Shown here: in pieces, positions 1 to 5,921 of the stretch
How positions within the stretch are numbered: position 1 is the first letter of the stretch
Layout of the letters: every line of letters starts with the position of its first letter
Notes under the pieces: model-generated
The model's database searches: none
Told to the model about the DNA's origin: nothing
What the model saw: only the letters and a program-made list of their open reading frames with translations
Program-made: the position numbers and the translations under genes
Assembly: GCA_945632055.1 (NCBI GenBank)
Contig: CALZCU010000074.1
Location: forward strand, 1-5,921
Length of the DNA: 5,921 nt
Direction of reading: 5' to 3'
From: an uncultured Ruminococcus sp.
Lineage (GTDB): Bacteria; Bacillota; Clostridia; Oscillospirales; Acutalibacteraceae

Positions 1-105
1 GAGTTTGTTGATGCAATAGAATTATTATTTGAAAAATATCCTAATGTAAAAATTGAATTGATGGGATTTCCAAAAAACATCTGGAAAGAACTTCTGACAC
101 AATAA
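1..105 (+). CDS. C-terminal end of an Abi_2-like (AbiD/AbiF-type) abortive infection protein, partial
   Basis: Frame 1 is open from the left edge to a TAA at 103-105, giving 34 residues; the start lies outside the window. The visible tail reads ...LLFEKYPNVKIELMGFPKNIWKELL..., with the pattern E-x-Y-P-x-(V/I)-x-x-x-x-MGFP-(K/E)-N-(x)-W. I recall this as the usual C-terminus of Abi_2 (PF07751) family proteins, related to lactococcal AbiD/AbiF, which are linked to phage-triggered abortive infection. No catalytic residue can be judged from this piece. The gene is convergent with glnS; only 38 bases separate the two stops, and they are largely filled by a terminator hairpin. Base composition is AT-richer than the synthetase genes, which fits an accessory gene. 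Another family with a similar short tail cannot be excluded, because so little is visible. Confidence 0.6.
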   Translation, partial: EFVDAIELLFEKYPNVKIELMGFPKNIWKELLTQ

Positions 106-113
106 ATTATATC

Positions 114-153
114 TGCCTTGTGAGCTAAGATGCTTGCAAGGCATTATTTTTTT
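114..153 (+). terminator. Rho-independent terminator of the Abi-like gene
   Basis: Arms 114-125 and 132-143 pair over 12 positions (TGCCTTG with CAAGGCA, two G-T wobbles, then AGC with GCT) around a 6-base loop, TAAGAT. A T-rich tract follows at 144-153 (TTATTTTTTT). This is a classic intrinsic terminator for the plus-strand gene ending at 105. The T tract overlaps the last codons and stop of glnS. Read on the minus strand, the same hairpin is preceded by a run of A and followed by an AT-rich but interrupted stretch (GATATAATTTATT), so it may also stop glnS transcription, less efficiently. Confidence 0.8.
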
Positions 154-1835
154 CTAAATCCGTCCTTAAGGCTTACGCTTCTGTTGAACACAAGATGCGC
201 CTTTGAGCTGTCCTTGTTGTCAACGCAGAAATATCCAAGTCGCATAAATTGGAAGCTCTGCGGAGCTTCTGCATTTTCAAGGCTCTTTTCAGCCTTACAG
301 CCGTTAAGGATTTCAAGCGAATTCGGGTTAAGGTAATCAAGGAAGTTCCTGTCGCCGACATCGGGGTCGGGAACGGTAAAGAGGTTGTCATACAGCCTTA
401 CCTCTGCTTCGGCGCAGTTATTTGCGTCAACCCAGTGAATTGTACCTCTTACCTTTCTGCCGTCGGGAGCATTTCCGCCCCTTGTTTCGGGGTCGTACTC
501 TGCATAAACCTCAACTACATTGCCGTTTTCGTCCTTTTTACAGCCTGTGCATTTGACAATATATGTTCCCTTAAGGCGAACCTCGTTTCCGGGATAAAGG
601 CGCTGATATTTCTTAATCGGCTCCTCCATAAAGTCCTCTGCCTCAATGTAGCTCTCCCTTGAGAATGTAACGGTTCTTGTGCCGTCCTCGGGGCGGTTGG
701 GGTTGTTCTCAACCTCAAACTCCTCCGTCTTTCCCTCAAGATAATTTGTAAGCACCAGCTTTATCGGGTGGATAACACACATAACTCTTTGTGCCGTTTC
801 GTTGAGGTCGTCACGCAGGCAATGCTCCAGAAAGCTGTATTCAACAATTGAGTTTACCTTTGAAACACCAATCTGGTCAATGAACGAACGGATTGCCTTT
901 GGTGTATAGCCTCTCCTGCGCAGACCGCAGAGAGTGGGCATTCTCGGGTCGTCCCAGCCGTTTACATACTTATTCTCAACAAGCTCTCTGAGCTTGCGCT
1001 TTGACATAACGGTATTGTTGATTCCAAGACGGGCAAACTCAATCTGACGGGGCTTGCAGGGTGCGGAAATGTTGTTGATAACCCAATCATACAGAGGGCG
1101 GTGAGCCTCAAACTCAAGAGAGCAAAGGCTGTGAGTTATTCCCTCGATTGCGTCCTCAATCGGGTGCGCAAAATCATACATAGGATAAATGCACCACTTG
1201 TCGCCTGTCCTGTGGTGAGTCAGACGGTTGATTCTGTAAATGACAGGGTCACGCATATTGAAGTTGCCCGACGCAAGGTCAATCTTTGCTCGCAATGTCA
1301 TTTTTCCGTCCTCAAATTCGCCGTTTTTCATTCGCTCAAAGAGGTCAAGGCTTTCCTCGATCGGGCGGTCACGGAACGGGCTTTTTGCAGGAGTCTGCGT
1401 ATCGCCCCTGTACTCCCTCATCTGCTCGGGAGTAAGCTCGCAGACATAGGCAAGTCCCTTTTTGATAAGCTCAACCGCATTATCATACATCTGTTCAAAG
1501 TATTCGGAGGCATAGTAAAATCTGTCGTCCCAATCAAAGCCAAGCCACTTTATATCCTCCTTGATTGCGTCGACATACTCAACATCTTCCTTTGTCGGAT
1601 TTGTGTCGTCCATACGGAGGTTGCACATTCCGCCGAACTTTTCGGCTGTGCCGAAGTCGATGCAGATTGCCTTTGCGTGGCCGATGTGCAGATAGCCGTT
1701 AGGCTCGGGCGGAAAACGGGTGTGAACAGTCATACCCTCATATTTTCCATTCTCGGCAATATCCTCTTTTATAAAATCGTGAATAAAATTATTCTGCATA
1801 ACCTCATTCTCGGTATTCTTAATTTCTTCCGCCAT
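144..1835 (-). CDS. glnS: Glutaminyl-tRNA synthetase (GlnRS)
   Basis: This class I cytosolic enzyme attaches glutamine to tRNA-Gln using ATP. The reading frame gives 563 aa, close to the 554 aa of E. coli GlnRS. Residues 41-55 carry the family signature [16 protein letters not shown], with HIGH at 50-53. The second ATP-binding motif is VMSKR at 276-280. The stretch KVRGTIHWV (461-469) is typical of the GlnRS C-terminal anticodon-binding beta-barrels, and separates it from bacterial GluRS, which has an alpha-helical C-terminal domain. I chose the ATG at 1833-1835 because AGGAAGG lies 9 bases upstream. The frame could be extended 7 codons to a TTG, but that TTG lies upstream of this ribosome binding site, which would then be inside the gene. 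It is second in an operon behind gltX with a 71-base gap. GlnRS is patchy in Firmicutes, many of which make Gln-tRNA by GatCAB amidation instead. No motif appears to be missing. Confidence 0.97.
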   Translation of the reverse strand: MAEEIKNTENEVMQNNFIHDFIKEDIAENGKYEGMTVHTRFPPEPNGYLHIGHAKAICIDFGTAEKFGGMCNLRMDDTNPTKEDVEYVDAIKEDIKWLGFDWDDRFYYASEYFEQMYDNAVELIKKGLAYVCELTPEQMREYRGDTQTPAKSPFRDRPIEESLDLFERMKNGEFEDGKMTLRAKIDLASGNFNMRDPVIYRINRLTHHRTGDKWCIYPMYDFAHPIEDAIEGITHSLCSLEFEAHRPLYDWVINNISAPCKPRQIEFARLGINNTVMSKRKLRELVENKYVNGWDDPRMPTLCGLRRRGYTPKAIRSFIDQIGVSKVNSIVEYSFLEHCLRDDLNETAQRVMCVIHPIKLVLTNYLEGKTEEFEVENNPNRPEDGTRTVTFSRESYIEAEDFMEEPIKKYQRLYPGNEVRLKGTYIVKCTGCKKDENGNVVEVYAEYDPETRGGNAPDGRKVRGTIHWVDANNCAEAEVRLYDNLFTVPDPDVGDRNFLDYLNPNSLEILNGCKAEKSLENAEAPQSFQFMRLGYFCVDNKDSSKAHLVFNRSVSLKDGFRKK

Positions 1836-1844
1836 AAAATCTGT

Positions 1845-1851
1845 CCTTCCT
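1845..1851 (-). promoter_or_regulatory. Ribosome binding site of glnS
   Basis: The minus strand reads AGGAAGG, 9 bases before the ATG at 1835. This site decides the start: the in-frame TTG at 1854-1856 lies upstream of it and has no comparable site of its own. Confidence 0.75.
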
Positions 1852-1871
1852 GACAAAATTATTTTATCTGC

Positions 1872-1891
1872 GGAACGGTCAAGACCGTTCC
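1872..1891. repeat. Perfect palindrome (REP/MITE-like) in the gltX-glnS gap
   Basis: The sequence GGAACGGTC-AA-GACCGTTCC has two 9-base arms that pair perfectly around two bases. On the minus (transcribed) strand it is preceded by AATTGTAG and followed by CGCAGATAAAATAA. No T-run follows, so it is not a normal intrinsic terminator. The TGTAGGG plus GC-rich palindrome arrangement resembles short palindromic repeats that I recall as scattered between genes in many Clostridia genomes; that is memory, not a search result. In the transcript it would form a strong hairpin about 15 bases after the gltX stop and about 20 bases before the glnS ribosome binding site. There it could protect the gltX 3' end, attenuate read-through, or be an inert mobile repeat. 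Confidence 0.7.
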
Positions 1892-1906
1892 CTACAATTC
1901 TCCAAA

Positions 1907-3364
1907 TTATTGAGCTAAAATCCCAAGTCCCTTTTCAAGCCTTTTGAGCGATTCATCTCTTCCCAGAATGTCGAGAATCTCAATTGCACCGCCGGGGGTA
2001 ACTGTTTTGCCTGCCGCCGCAATTCTGACAGGCCACATTACCGTACCGTTCTTAAGCTCCTTTTCAACAGCCATATTGATAAGGCAGTCGTGGATTGCAT
2101 CAGAAGTCCATTTGGGCAAAGCCTTCAGCCTTTCGTAGGCCTCTCTGAGAACAACGGGAGCGTTTTCAAGGTTGGTTTTGCTCTTTTTGTTTACAAACAG
2201 CTCCTTGCCGTATTCGGGAAGCTCTGCAAAGAAGTCGAGCATTTCAGGAATCTGAGTGAGCTGAGTTGTGCGCTTCTGCAAAATTTCGGCAAACTTTTCA
2301 AAGGGCATTTCCTTGTCGCCGAACACCTTTTTATAATACGGCATTGCAACCTCGGTGAACTGCTCGGCAGTCATTGCCTTGATGTACTCGCCGTTAAACC
2401 ACGAAAGCTTGTCGTAGTCAAACACAGACGGAGATTTGCTTATTCCGCTGACATCAAACTCCTTTTCAAGCTCTGCAAGCGTAAAAATCTCCTGATTGTC
2501 CTTAGGACACCAACCTAAGAGCGCAATATAATTGATTATTGCTTCGGGCAGATAGCCCTCGTTAATCAAATCATAAAAGCCTGTTGCGCCGTGGCGCTTT
2601 GAGAGCTTTGAGATATTTCCGTCCTCGTCCTTGCCCATAATCAGCGGCAGGTGAATGTAGGTCGGAATCTCCCAGCCGAAAGCCTCATAAAGCAGATTGT
2701 ACTTCGGAGTTGAGCTTAAATACTCACAGCCTCGCACAACATGAGTGATACCCATTGTATGGTCGTCGATTACATTAGCAAAATTGTAGGTCGGATATCC
2801 GTCTGTCTTAATGAGAATCTGATCCTGCAATTCGGAGTTTTCAACGGTGATTTCTCCGAAAACAGCGTCGGTAAAGGTTGTGCTTCCCTCAATCGGCATC
2901 TTCTGACGGATAACATACGGCACACCCTGAGCAAGCAGTCTGTCAATCTCCTCCTGCGGCAAATCACGGCAGTGACGGTCATAGCCGCCGCCCACATTGT
3001 CGCTCTGGAGCTTTTCAAGCCTTTCCTTTGTGCAGAAACAGCGGTAAGCCTTGCCCTCTTTGATGAGCTGTTCGGCATAAGGCAGATACATTCCCTTTCT
3101 TTCCGACTGAACATAGGGACCGTATTCGCCGCCGATATCGGGACCCTCATCGTGCTTTAAGCCTGCAAGCTTCATTGTATCGTAAATGACATCAACCGCA
3201 CCCTCAACAAGGCGTTCACGGTCGGTGTCCTCAATTCTCAATACGAATTTACCGTTCTGCGACTTTGCAACAAGATACTCATAAAGAGCCGTTCTGAGGT
3301 TTCCCACATGCATAAAGCCTGTGGGGCTCGGAGCATATCTTGTGCGTACAGTTTTATTTGACAT
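1907..3364 (-). CDS. gltX: Glutamyl-tRNA synthetase (GluRS)
   Basis: This class I cytosolic synthetase charges tRNA-Glu, supplying protein synthesis and, in organisms with the C5 pathway, haem precursors. The 485-aa length matches bacterial GluRS. APSPTG is at residues 11-16, followed by MHVGN at 18-22, the clostridial variant of HIGH, and LRTAL. A cysteine-containing insert (C109-x-C111 ... H131-C132) lies where many bacterial GluRS bind zinc. [16 protein letters not shown] (181-196) matches the conserved glutamate/tRNA acceptor-binding region, and KLSKR at 253-257 is the KMSKS motif. The alpha-helical anticodon domain follows from about 320. I chose the ATG at 3362-3364 because GGAGAG ends 8 bases upstream. 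A GTG three codons earlier overlaps that ribosome binding site and is not favoured. It is the first gene of the gltX-glnS operon. With a dedicated GlnRS next door, it may charge only tRNA-Glu, but the sequence alone does not settle that. Confidence 0.97.
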   Translation of the reverse strand: MSNKTVRTRYAPSPTGFMHVGNLRTALYEYLVAKSQNGKFVLRIEDTDRERLVEGAVDVIYDTMKLAGLKHDEGPDIGGEYGPYVQSERKGMYLPYAEQLIKEGKAYRCFCTKERLEKLQSDNVGGGYDRHCRDLPQEEIDRLLAQGVPYVIRQKMPIEGSTTFTDAVFGEITVENSELQDQILIKTDGYPTYNFANVIDDHTMGITHVVRGCEYLSSTPKYNLLYEAFGWEIPTYIHLPLIMGKDEDGNISKLSKRHGATGFYDLINEGYLPEAIINYIALLGWCPKDNQEIFTLAELEKEFDVSGISKSPSVFDYDKLSWFNGEYIKAMTAEQFTEVAMPYYKKVFGDKEMPFEKFAEILQKRTTQLTQIPEMLDFFAELPEYGKELFVNKKSKTNLENAPVVLREAYERLKALPKWTSDAIHDCLINMAVEKELKNGTVMWPVRIAAAGKTVTPGGAIEILDILGRDESLKRLEKGLGILAQ

Positions 3365-3372
3365 ACCGTTCA

Positions 3373-3378
3373 CTCTCC
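3373..3378 (-). promoter_or_regulatory. Ribosome binding site of gltX
   Basis: The minus strand reads GGAGAG, with 8 bases between it and the ATG at 3364. The spacing fits the ATG, whereas the upstream in-frame GTG (3371-3373) overlaps the site, so the ATG is the likely start. Confidence 0.7.
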
Positions 3379-3399
3379 AAAAAACATTTATACCATTTT

Positions 3400-3428
3400 A
3401 GTATATCACATAAACTGCGATATTTCAA
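3400..3428 (-). promoter_or_regulatory. Sigma-A type promoter of the gltX-glnS operon
   Basis: On the minus strand, TTGAAA (3423-3428) and TATACT (3400-3405) are separated by 17 bases; each matches its consensus at 5 of 6 positions. Transcription would begin near 3393, leaving a leader of about 29 bases. That is too short for a T-box riboswitch, and no T-box core (AGGGTGGNACCGCG-like) is visible on the minus strand up to 3592. Expression is therefore probably constitutive or controlled otherwise. Confidence 0.7.
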
Positions 3429-3481
3429 TTATTTTCCTCACTAATAAATTCACTTGAAAAAGTTTTCCGGAATTTCCGAGC

Positions 3482-3501
3482 ATTGTCCTGACAATTGGAC
3501 A
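3482..3501. promoter_or_regulatory. Overlapping inverted repeats, possible operator between gltX and cas3
   Basis: Two inverted repeats overlap here: ATTGTC-CT-GACAAT (3482-3495) and TGTCC-N8-GGACA (3484-3501). They lie about 54 bases upstream of the gltX -35 box and about 38 bases upstream of the cas -35 box. Twofold symmetry in a divergent control region fits a dimeric regulator site. The sites are short, so chance cannot be excluded, and no regulator gene is in the window. Confidence 0.35.
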
Positions 3502-3538
3502 CTTCGCACATAATACGCCATATTTTTACAAATATCTA

Positions 3539-3567
3539 TTTACTTTTGACAATACAAGAGGTATAAT
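3539..3567 (+). promoter_or_regulatory. Promoter of the cas3-cas5 operon
   Basis: A perfect -10 box TATAAT (3562-3567) is preceded at 17 bases by TTTACT (3539-3544, 4 of 6 to consensus). Transcription would start near 3574, giving a leader of about 19 bases before the cas3 ATG. A perfect TTGACA also occurs at 3546-3551, but it sits only 10 bases from the TATAAT and cannot be its normal partner. The promoter faces away from gltX. Confidence 0.65.
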
Positions 3568-3592
3568 ATAACAAAATCAACAACAAAGTGAG

Positions 3593-5776
3593 ATGATTAT
3601 TATATACAAAGCACATATAAACACCAATGACAATTCAGTACAGTCCGTACTTGAGCACAGCGTCAACACCGCAGAAATATGCAGAGAAAGCTCCGTTGAC
3701 GGGCTTAAGGAGATTATGTACGCTATGGGGGCTTTGCACGACATCGGAAAATATCAGCCCTCGTTTCAAAAAAGGATTGACGGTCAGAGCATAACCGTTG
3801 AACATTCTGTCTGCGGAGCAAAGGAGGCGGAGCGTCTTTTAGGAGGTGCGGCAGGACTGCTTATGGAGTACTGCATTTCGGGACATCACAGCGGTATCCC
3901 TGACGGAGGAAGTCCGTTTGATGACGCTCAGATGCCCACGCTGTACGGCAGAATGAAAAGAGAAACCGAAGATTATTCCTATTACAAAAAGGAAATTAAG
4001 CTACCTGAAATTAACACAGATGAATTTGGCAAATTAATTCTTAAGGACTGCAAAACGAAAAAGGAGCTTGTCGAAAAATTTGCATTTATAATCCGGTACT
4101 GCTTCTCCTGTCTGACAGACGCCGACTCAACTGATACGGCAGAATTTTGCAGCGGAATCAAAAACACCGAGCTTAAGACAGATTTTAAGCAGTGCCTTGA
4201 TAAAATCAATTCAAAGCTCAATTCATATGACTGCGTTACCGAGCTTCAGAAGAGCCGTTCAAGGCTTCAGCAGCAGGTTTACGACAAGGCAGACAGCGAC
4301 TCTGAAATATATCTGATGAATATGCCGACAGGCAGCGGAAAAACGCTTTGCAGTATGAAATTCGCACTTGAAAGAGCAATAAGGACAGGCAAAAATCGGA
4401 TAATCTATGTTATCCCATATAACAGCATTATCGACCAGACAGTTAAGGACTTTGAAGATATATTCGGTGAGAGTGCGTCAATTCTGCGCCACCAATCGTC
4501 TTTTTCCTATGATGATTCAGACTATGACGAGGATTACAAAAAACAGCTTAAAAGCTCTGCCGAAAATTGGAACGCACAGCTCATTGTCACAACCGCAGTT
4601 CAGTTTTTTGAGTCGGTGTATGCCAACAAAAGAAACAAGCTGAGAAAAATGCACAACATCGCCGACAGTATTCTTGTTTTTGACGAAGCACATCTTATGC
4701 CTGCCGAACAGCTTCAGCCGTGTCTGAGAGCTATTGTTTATGCCACCCGACTTCTCAACAGCGAGGCTGTGTTTTTAACGGCGACTATGCCCGACTTTGA
4801 CTCGCTCATCAGGCAATATGCCTTTAAGGACAGCAAAATCACAGAGCTGATTTCGGACAAATCTCTGTTTGAAAACTTCCGCAAATGCTCCTTCAAAAAG
4901 CTCGGCACTGTCGGGCAGGCTGAGCTGATTGAAAATTCGCTGAAAAGTCCGTCCTCGCTGATTGTGGTAAACAAGAAAAAAACCGCCCGTGAGCTTTTCA
5001 GCCTTTGCTCGGGAGAGGTGTATCACCTGTCCACCTATATGACTGCGCTCGACCGAAAAAACACGATTGAAACCATAAAGAAAAGCCTGAAAAAGCTGGA
5101 AAACGATTACCCCGATTTATCCGATGTGCCTTTGCAGAGGAGAATCACCGTAATATCCACCTCGCTGATTGAAGCGGGAGTTGACCTTGATTTTCACTGC
5201 GTTTACAGAGAGGTGTCGGGACTTGACAGCATTTTGCAGGCAGGAGGACGATGCAACCGAGAGGGCAAACGAGCTGATGCGAATGTGTATGTATTCGACT
5301 TTGGCGAAAAGAATGTCAAAGACAATATCAAAGAGATTCTCACCAAAAGGATTTTGCAGACCTATGACGACATCTCCTGCGAAAACAGCGTGACGGATTA
5401 TTATCAGAGCTTTTATGAATATCTGAATGAAGCAATTGAGAAAAACACAATATCGGCTGACTGCGAAGATGTGTTTGCCATTCCGTTCAAAACCTATGCA
5501 GAGCATTTCAATCTGATTGAAAGCGACGCCGTTTCGGTTATTGTACCTCAGGACGAAGCAAGCATTGAGCTTTGCCGTCTGCTTGAAAACGGAATCCCAG
5601 TCAGCACAAGGAAGCTTCAGAAATATGCCTGCTCAATATATCCGAATGAGCTTGATGTTTTGAAAATGCAGAATGTGGTAAAGGATTACGGCTTTGGAAT
5701 ATGGTGCTTGACAAACACCGACTACTACGATAAAAAAATCGGAATTACCTTTGAAGCAAAGGATTATTTTCTATAA
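3593..5776 (+). CDS. cas3: CRISPR-associated nuclease-helicase Cas3 (HD plus DExH), type I-C
   Basis: Cas3 is recruited by target-bound Cascade, nicks the displaced DNA strand, then unwinds and degrades it. At 727 aa it is a normal full-length single-chain Cas3. The N-terminal HD nuclease domain (about 1-220) keeps its metal ligands: H22, H49-D50 in ALHDIGK, H71, H98-H99 in SGHHSG, and D176 in LTDAD. The superfamily 2 helicase follows: Walker A MPTGSGKT (244-251), DEAH (364-367), motif III LTATMP (395-400), motif V STSLIEAGVDLDF (522-534), and motif VI QAGGRCNREGK (549-559). The Cas3 C-terminal region occupies about 600-727. All core motifs look intact, so it is probably active. Type I-C is assigned from the cas5c gene that follows 9 bases downstream. 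The ATG at 3593 is the only good start, since the family usually begins with a short M-x-YKAHI-like stretch, but its ribosome binding site is poor: GTGAG directly abuts the ATG. Confidence 0.95.
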   Translation: MIIIYKAHINTNDNSVQSVLEHSVNTAEICRESSVDGLKEIMYAMGALHDIGKYQPSFQKRIDGQSITVEHSVCGAKEAERLLGGAAGLLMEYCISGHHSGIPDGGSPFDDAQMPTLYGRMKRETEDYSYYKKEIKLPEINTDEFGKLILKDCKTKKELVEKFAFIIRYCFSCLTDADSTDTAEFCSGIKNTELKTDFKQCLDKINSKLNSYDCVTELQKSRSRLQQQVYDKADSDSEIYLMNMPTGSGKTLCSMKFALERAIRTGKNRIIYVIPYNSIIDQTVKDFEDIFGESASILRHQSSFSYDDSDYDEDYKKQLKSSAENWNAQLIVTTAVQFFESVYANKRNKLRKMHNIADSILVFDEAHLMPAEQLQPCLRAIVYATRLLNSEAVFLTATMPDFDSLIRQYAFKDSKITELISDKSLFENFRKCSFKKLGTVGQAELIENSLKSPSSLIVVNKKKTARELFSLCSGEVYHLSTYMTALDRKNTIETIKKSLKKLENDYPDLSDVPLQRRITVISTSLIEAGVDLDFHCVYREVSGLDSILQAGGRCNREGKRADANVYVFDFGEKNVKDNIKEILTKRILQTYDDISCENSVTDYYQSFYEYLNEAIEKNTISADCEDVFAIPFKTYAEHFNLIESDAVSVIVPQDEASIELCRLLENGIPVSTRKLQKYACSIYPNELDVLKMQNVVKDYGFGIWCLTNTDYYDKKIGITFEAKDYFL

Positions 5777-5781
5777 GGAGG
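5776..5781 (+). promoter_or_regulatory. Ribosome binding site of cas5
   Basis: AGGAGG overlaps the last base of the cas3 TAA stop and lies 4 bases before the cas5 ATG. It is far stronger than the site in front of cas3 and implies translation coupled to the end of cas3. Confidence 0.8.
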
Positions 5782-5785
5782 AATT

Positions 5786-5921
5786 ATGAGCTACGGATTT
5801 AAAATTATGGTCGAGGGTGATTATGCCCTTTATACAAGACCAGAAATGAAGCTCGAAAGAGTAAGCTACGATGTACCTACTCCGGGTGCGTTGGAGGGTA
5901 TGCTCAAAAGCGTCTATTGGA
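5786..5921 (+). CDS. cas5c: Type I-C Cas5 (Cas5c/Cas5d), N-terminal part, runs off the window
   Basis: The 45 visible codons begin [20 protein letters not shown] and continue with [24 protein letters not shown]. This matches the start of the RAMP-fold Cas5 of type I-C, with its (G/W)DYALFTRPE...ERVSYDV-x-TP-x-A...G-(I/M)-(L/x)-x-(A/S)-(I/V)-YW pattern. In type I-C, which lacks Cas6, this subunit cuts the pre-crRNA repeat and stays on the 5' handle within Cascade. The tyrosine at residue 44 lies close to the catalytic Tyr46 reported for Bacillus halodurans Cas5d; the Lys-His pair (116/117 there) is beyond the right edge. The ATG is chosen from the AGGAGG just upstream. cas8c, cas7, cas4, cas1, cas2 and the array would be expected to follow, but are not seen. 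Confidence 0.92.
   Translation, partial: MSYGFKIMVEGDYALYTRPEMKLERVSYDVPTPGALEGMLKSVYW

Noticed and set aside
249..662. 137-codon plus-strand open frame opposite glnS
   Set aside because: Antisense shadow of glnS codon composition; no start signal.
1101..1853. 250-codon open frame on the plus strand opposite glnS
   Set aside because: It lies wholly antisense to a confidently identified glnS, its product resembles no family, and no promoter or ribosome binding site supports it.
1836..1856. TTG-initiated 7-residue N-terminal extension of GlnRS
   Set aside because: The only good ribosome binding site (1845-1851) lies inside this extension and is well spaced for the ATG at 1835.
1872..1891. 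Palindrome as an intrinsic terminator of gltX
   Set aside because: No T-run follows on the minus strand; the next bases are CGCAGATAAAATAA.
2090..2518. 142-codon plus-strand open frame opposite gltX
   Set aside because: Antisense shadow of gltX without a ribosome binding site or recognisable domain.
2741..3160. 139-codon plus-strand open frame and a 126-codon minus-strand frame within gltX
   Set aside because: Both overlap the conserved catalytic domain of gltX in other frames.
3365..3373. GTG-initiated 3-residue extension of GluRS
   Set aside because: The GTG overlaps the GGAGAG site, leaving no spacing; the ATG at 3364 is spaced correctly.
3546..3567. TTGACA (3546-3551) as the -35 partner of TATAAT (3562-3567)
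   Set aside because: The spacer is only 10 bases; TTTACT at 17 bases is the workable partner.
3365..3592. CRISPR array or leader, tRNA, or small gene in the divergent gap
   Set aside because: No regularly spaced long repeats, no cloverleaf and no open frame with a start signal are visible; only promoter-like and short symmetric sequences.
5117..5506. 129-codon minus-strand open frame opposite cas3
   Set aside because: Antisense to conserved helicase motifs V and VI of cas3; no independent support.

Overview
The window looks like a chromosomal segment from a Firmicute of class Clostridia, probably a gut Ruminococcus/Oscillospiraceae-type bacterium. Supporting this are the moderate GC content, AAGGAGG-type ribosome binding sites, a clostridial-style GluRS (MHVGN in place of HIGH), and a short palindrome ending in TGTAGG of a kind I recall as dispersed in such genomes. 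The placement is an inference from style, not from a database match.

Layout: (1) Positions 1-105 hold the last 34 codons of a plus-strand gene whose C-terminus resembles Abi_2 (AbiD/AbiF-like) abortive-infection proteins. It is followed by a hairpin plus T-run terminator at 114-153. (2) Positions 144-3364 hold a minus-strand operon, gltX (glutamyl-tRNA synthetase) then glnS (glutaminyl-tRNA synthetase). The genes are separated by 71 bases that contain a perfect 9-bp palindrome at 1872-1891. A good sigma-A type promoter (TTGAAA-17-TATACT, 3400-3428) drives it with a leader of only about 29 bases, so there is no room for a T-box. (3) Positions 3365-3592 are a divergent intergenic region of 228 bases, carrying the gltX promoter, overlapping inverted repeats at 3482-3501, and a promoter facing right (TTTACT-17-TATAAT, 3539-3567). 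(4) From 3593 to the right edge lies the start of a CRISPR-Cas operon: a full cas3 (HD nuclease plus DExH helicase, 727 aa) and, 9 bases later, the first 45 codons of a type I-C cas5 (Cas5c/Cas5d). The order cas3-cas5 is the expected start of a type I-C operon (cas3-cas5-cas8c-cas7-cas4-cas1-cas2). The later genes and the array lie outside the window.

How the parts fit: the synthetase pair is housekeeping, charging tRNA-Glu and tRNA-Gln. It sits between an abortive-infection-like gene end and a type I-C interference operon, so the locus resembles defence genes inserted around a core operon. I do not see a clearly new biological system. The most useful loose ends are the palindrome between gltX and glnS, the repeats in the divergent cas/gltX control region, the weak ribosome binding site of cas3, and the defence context.
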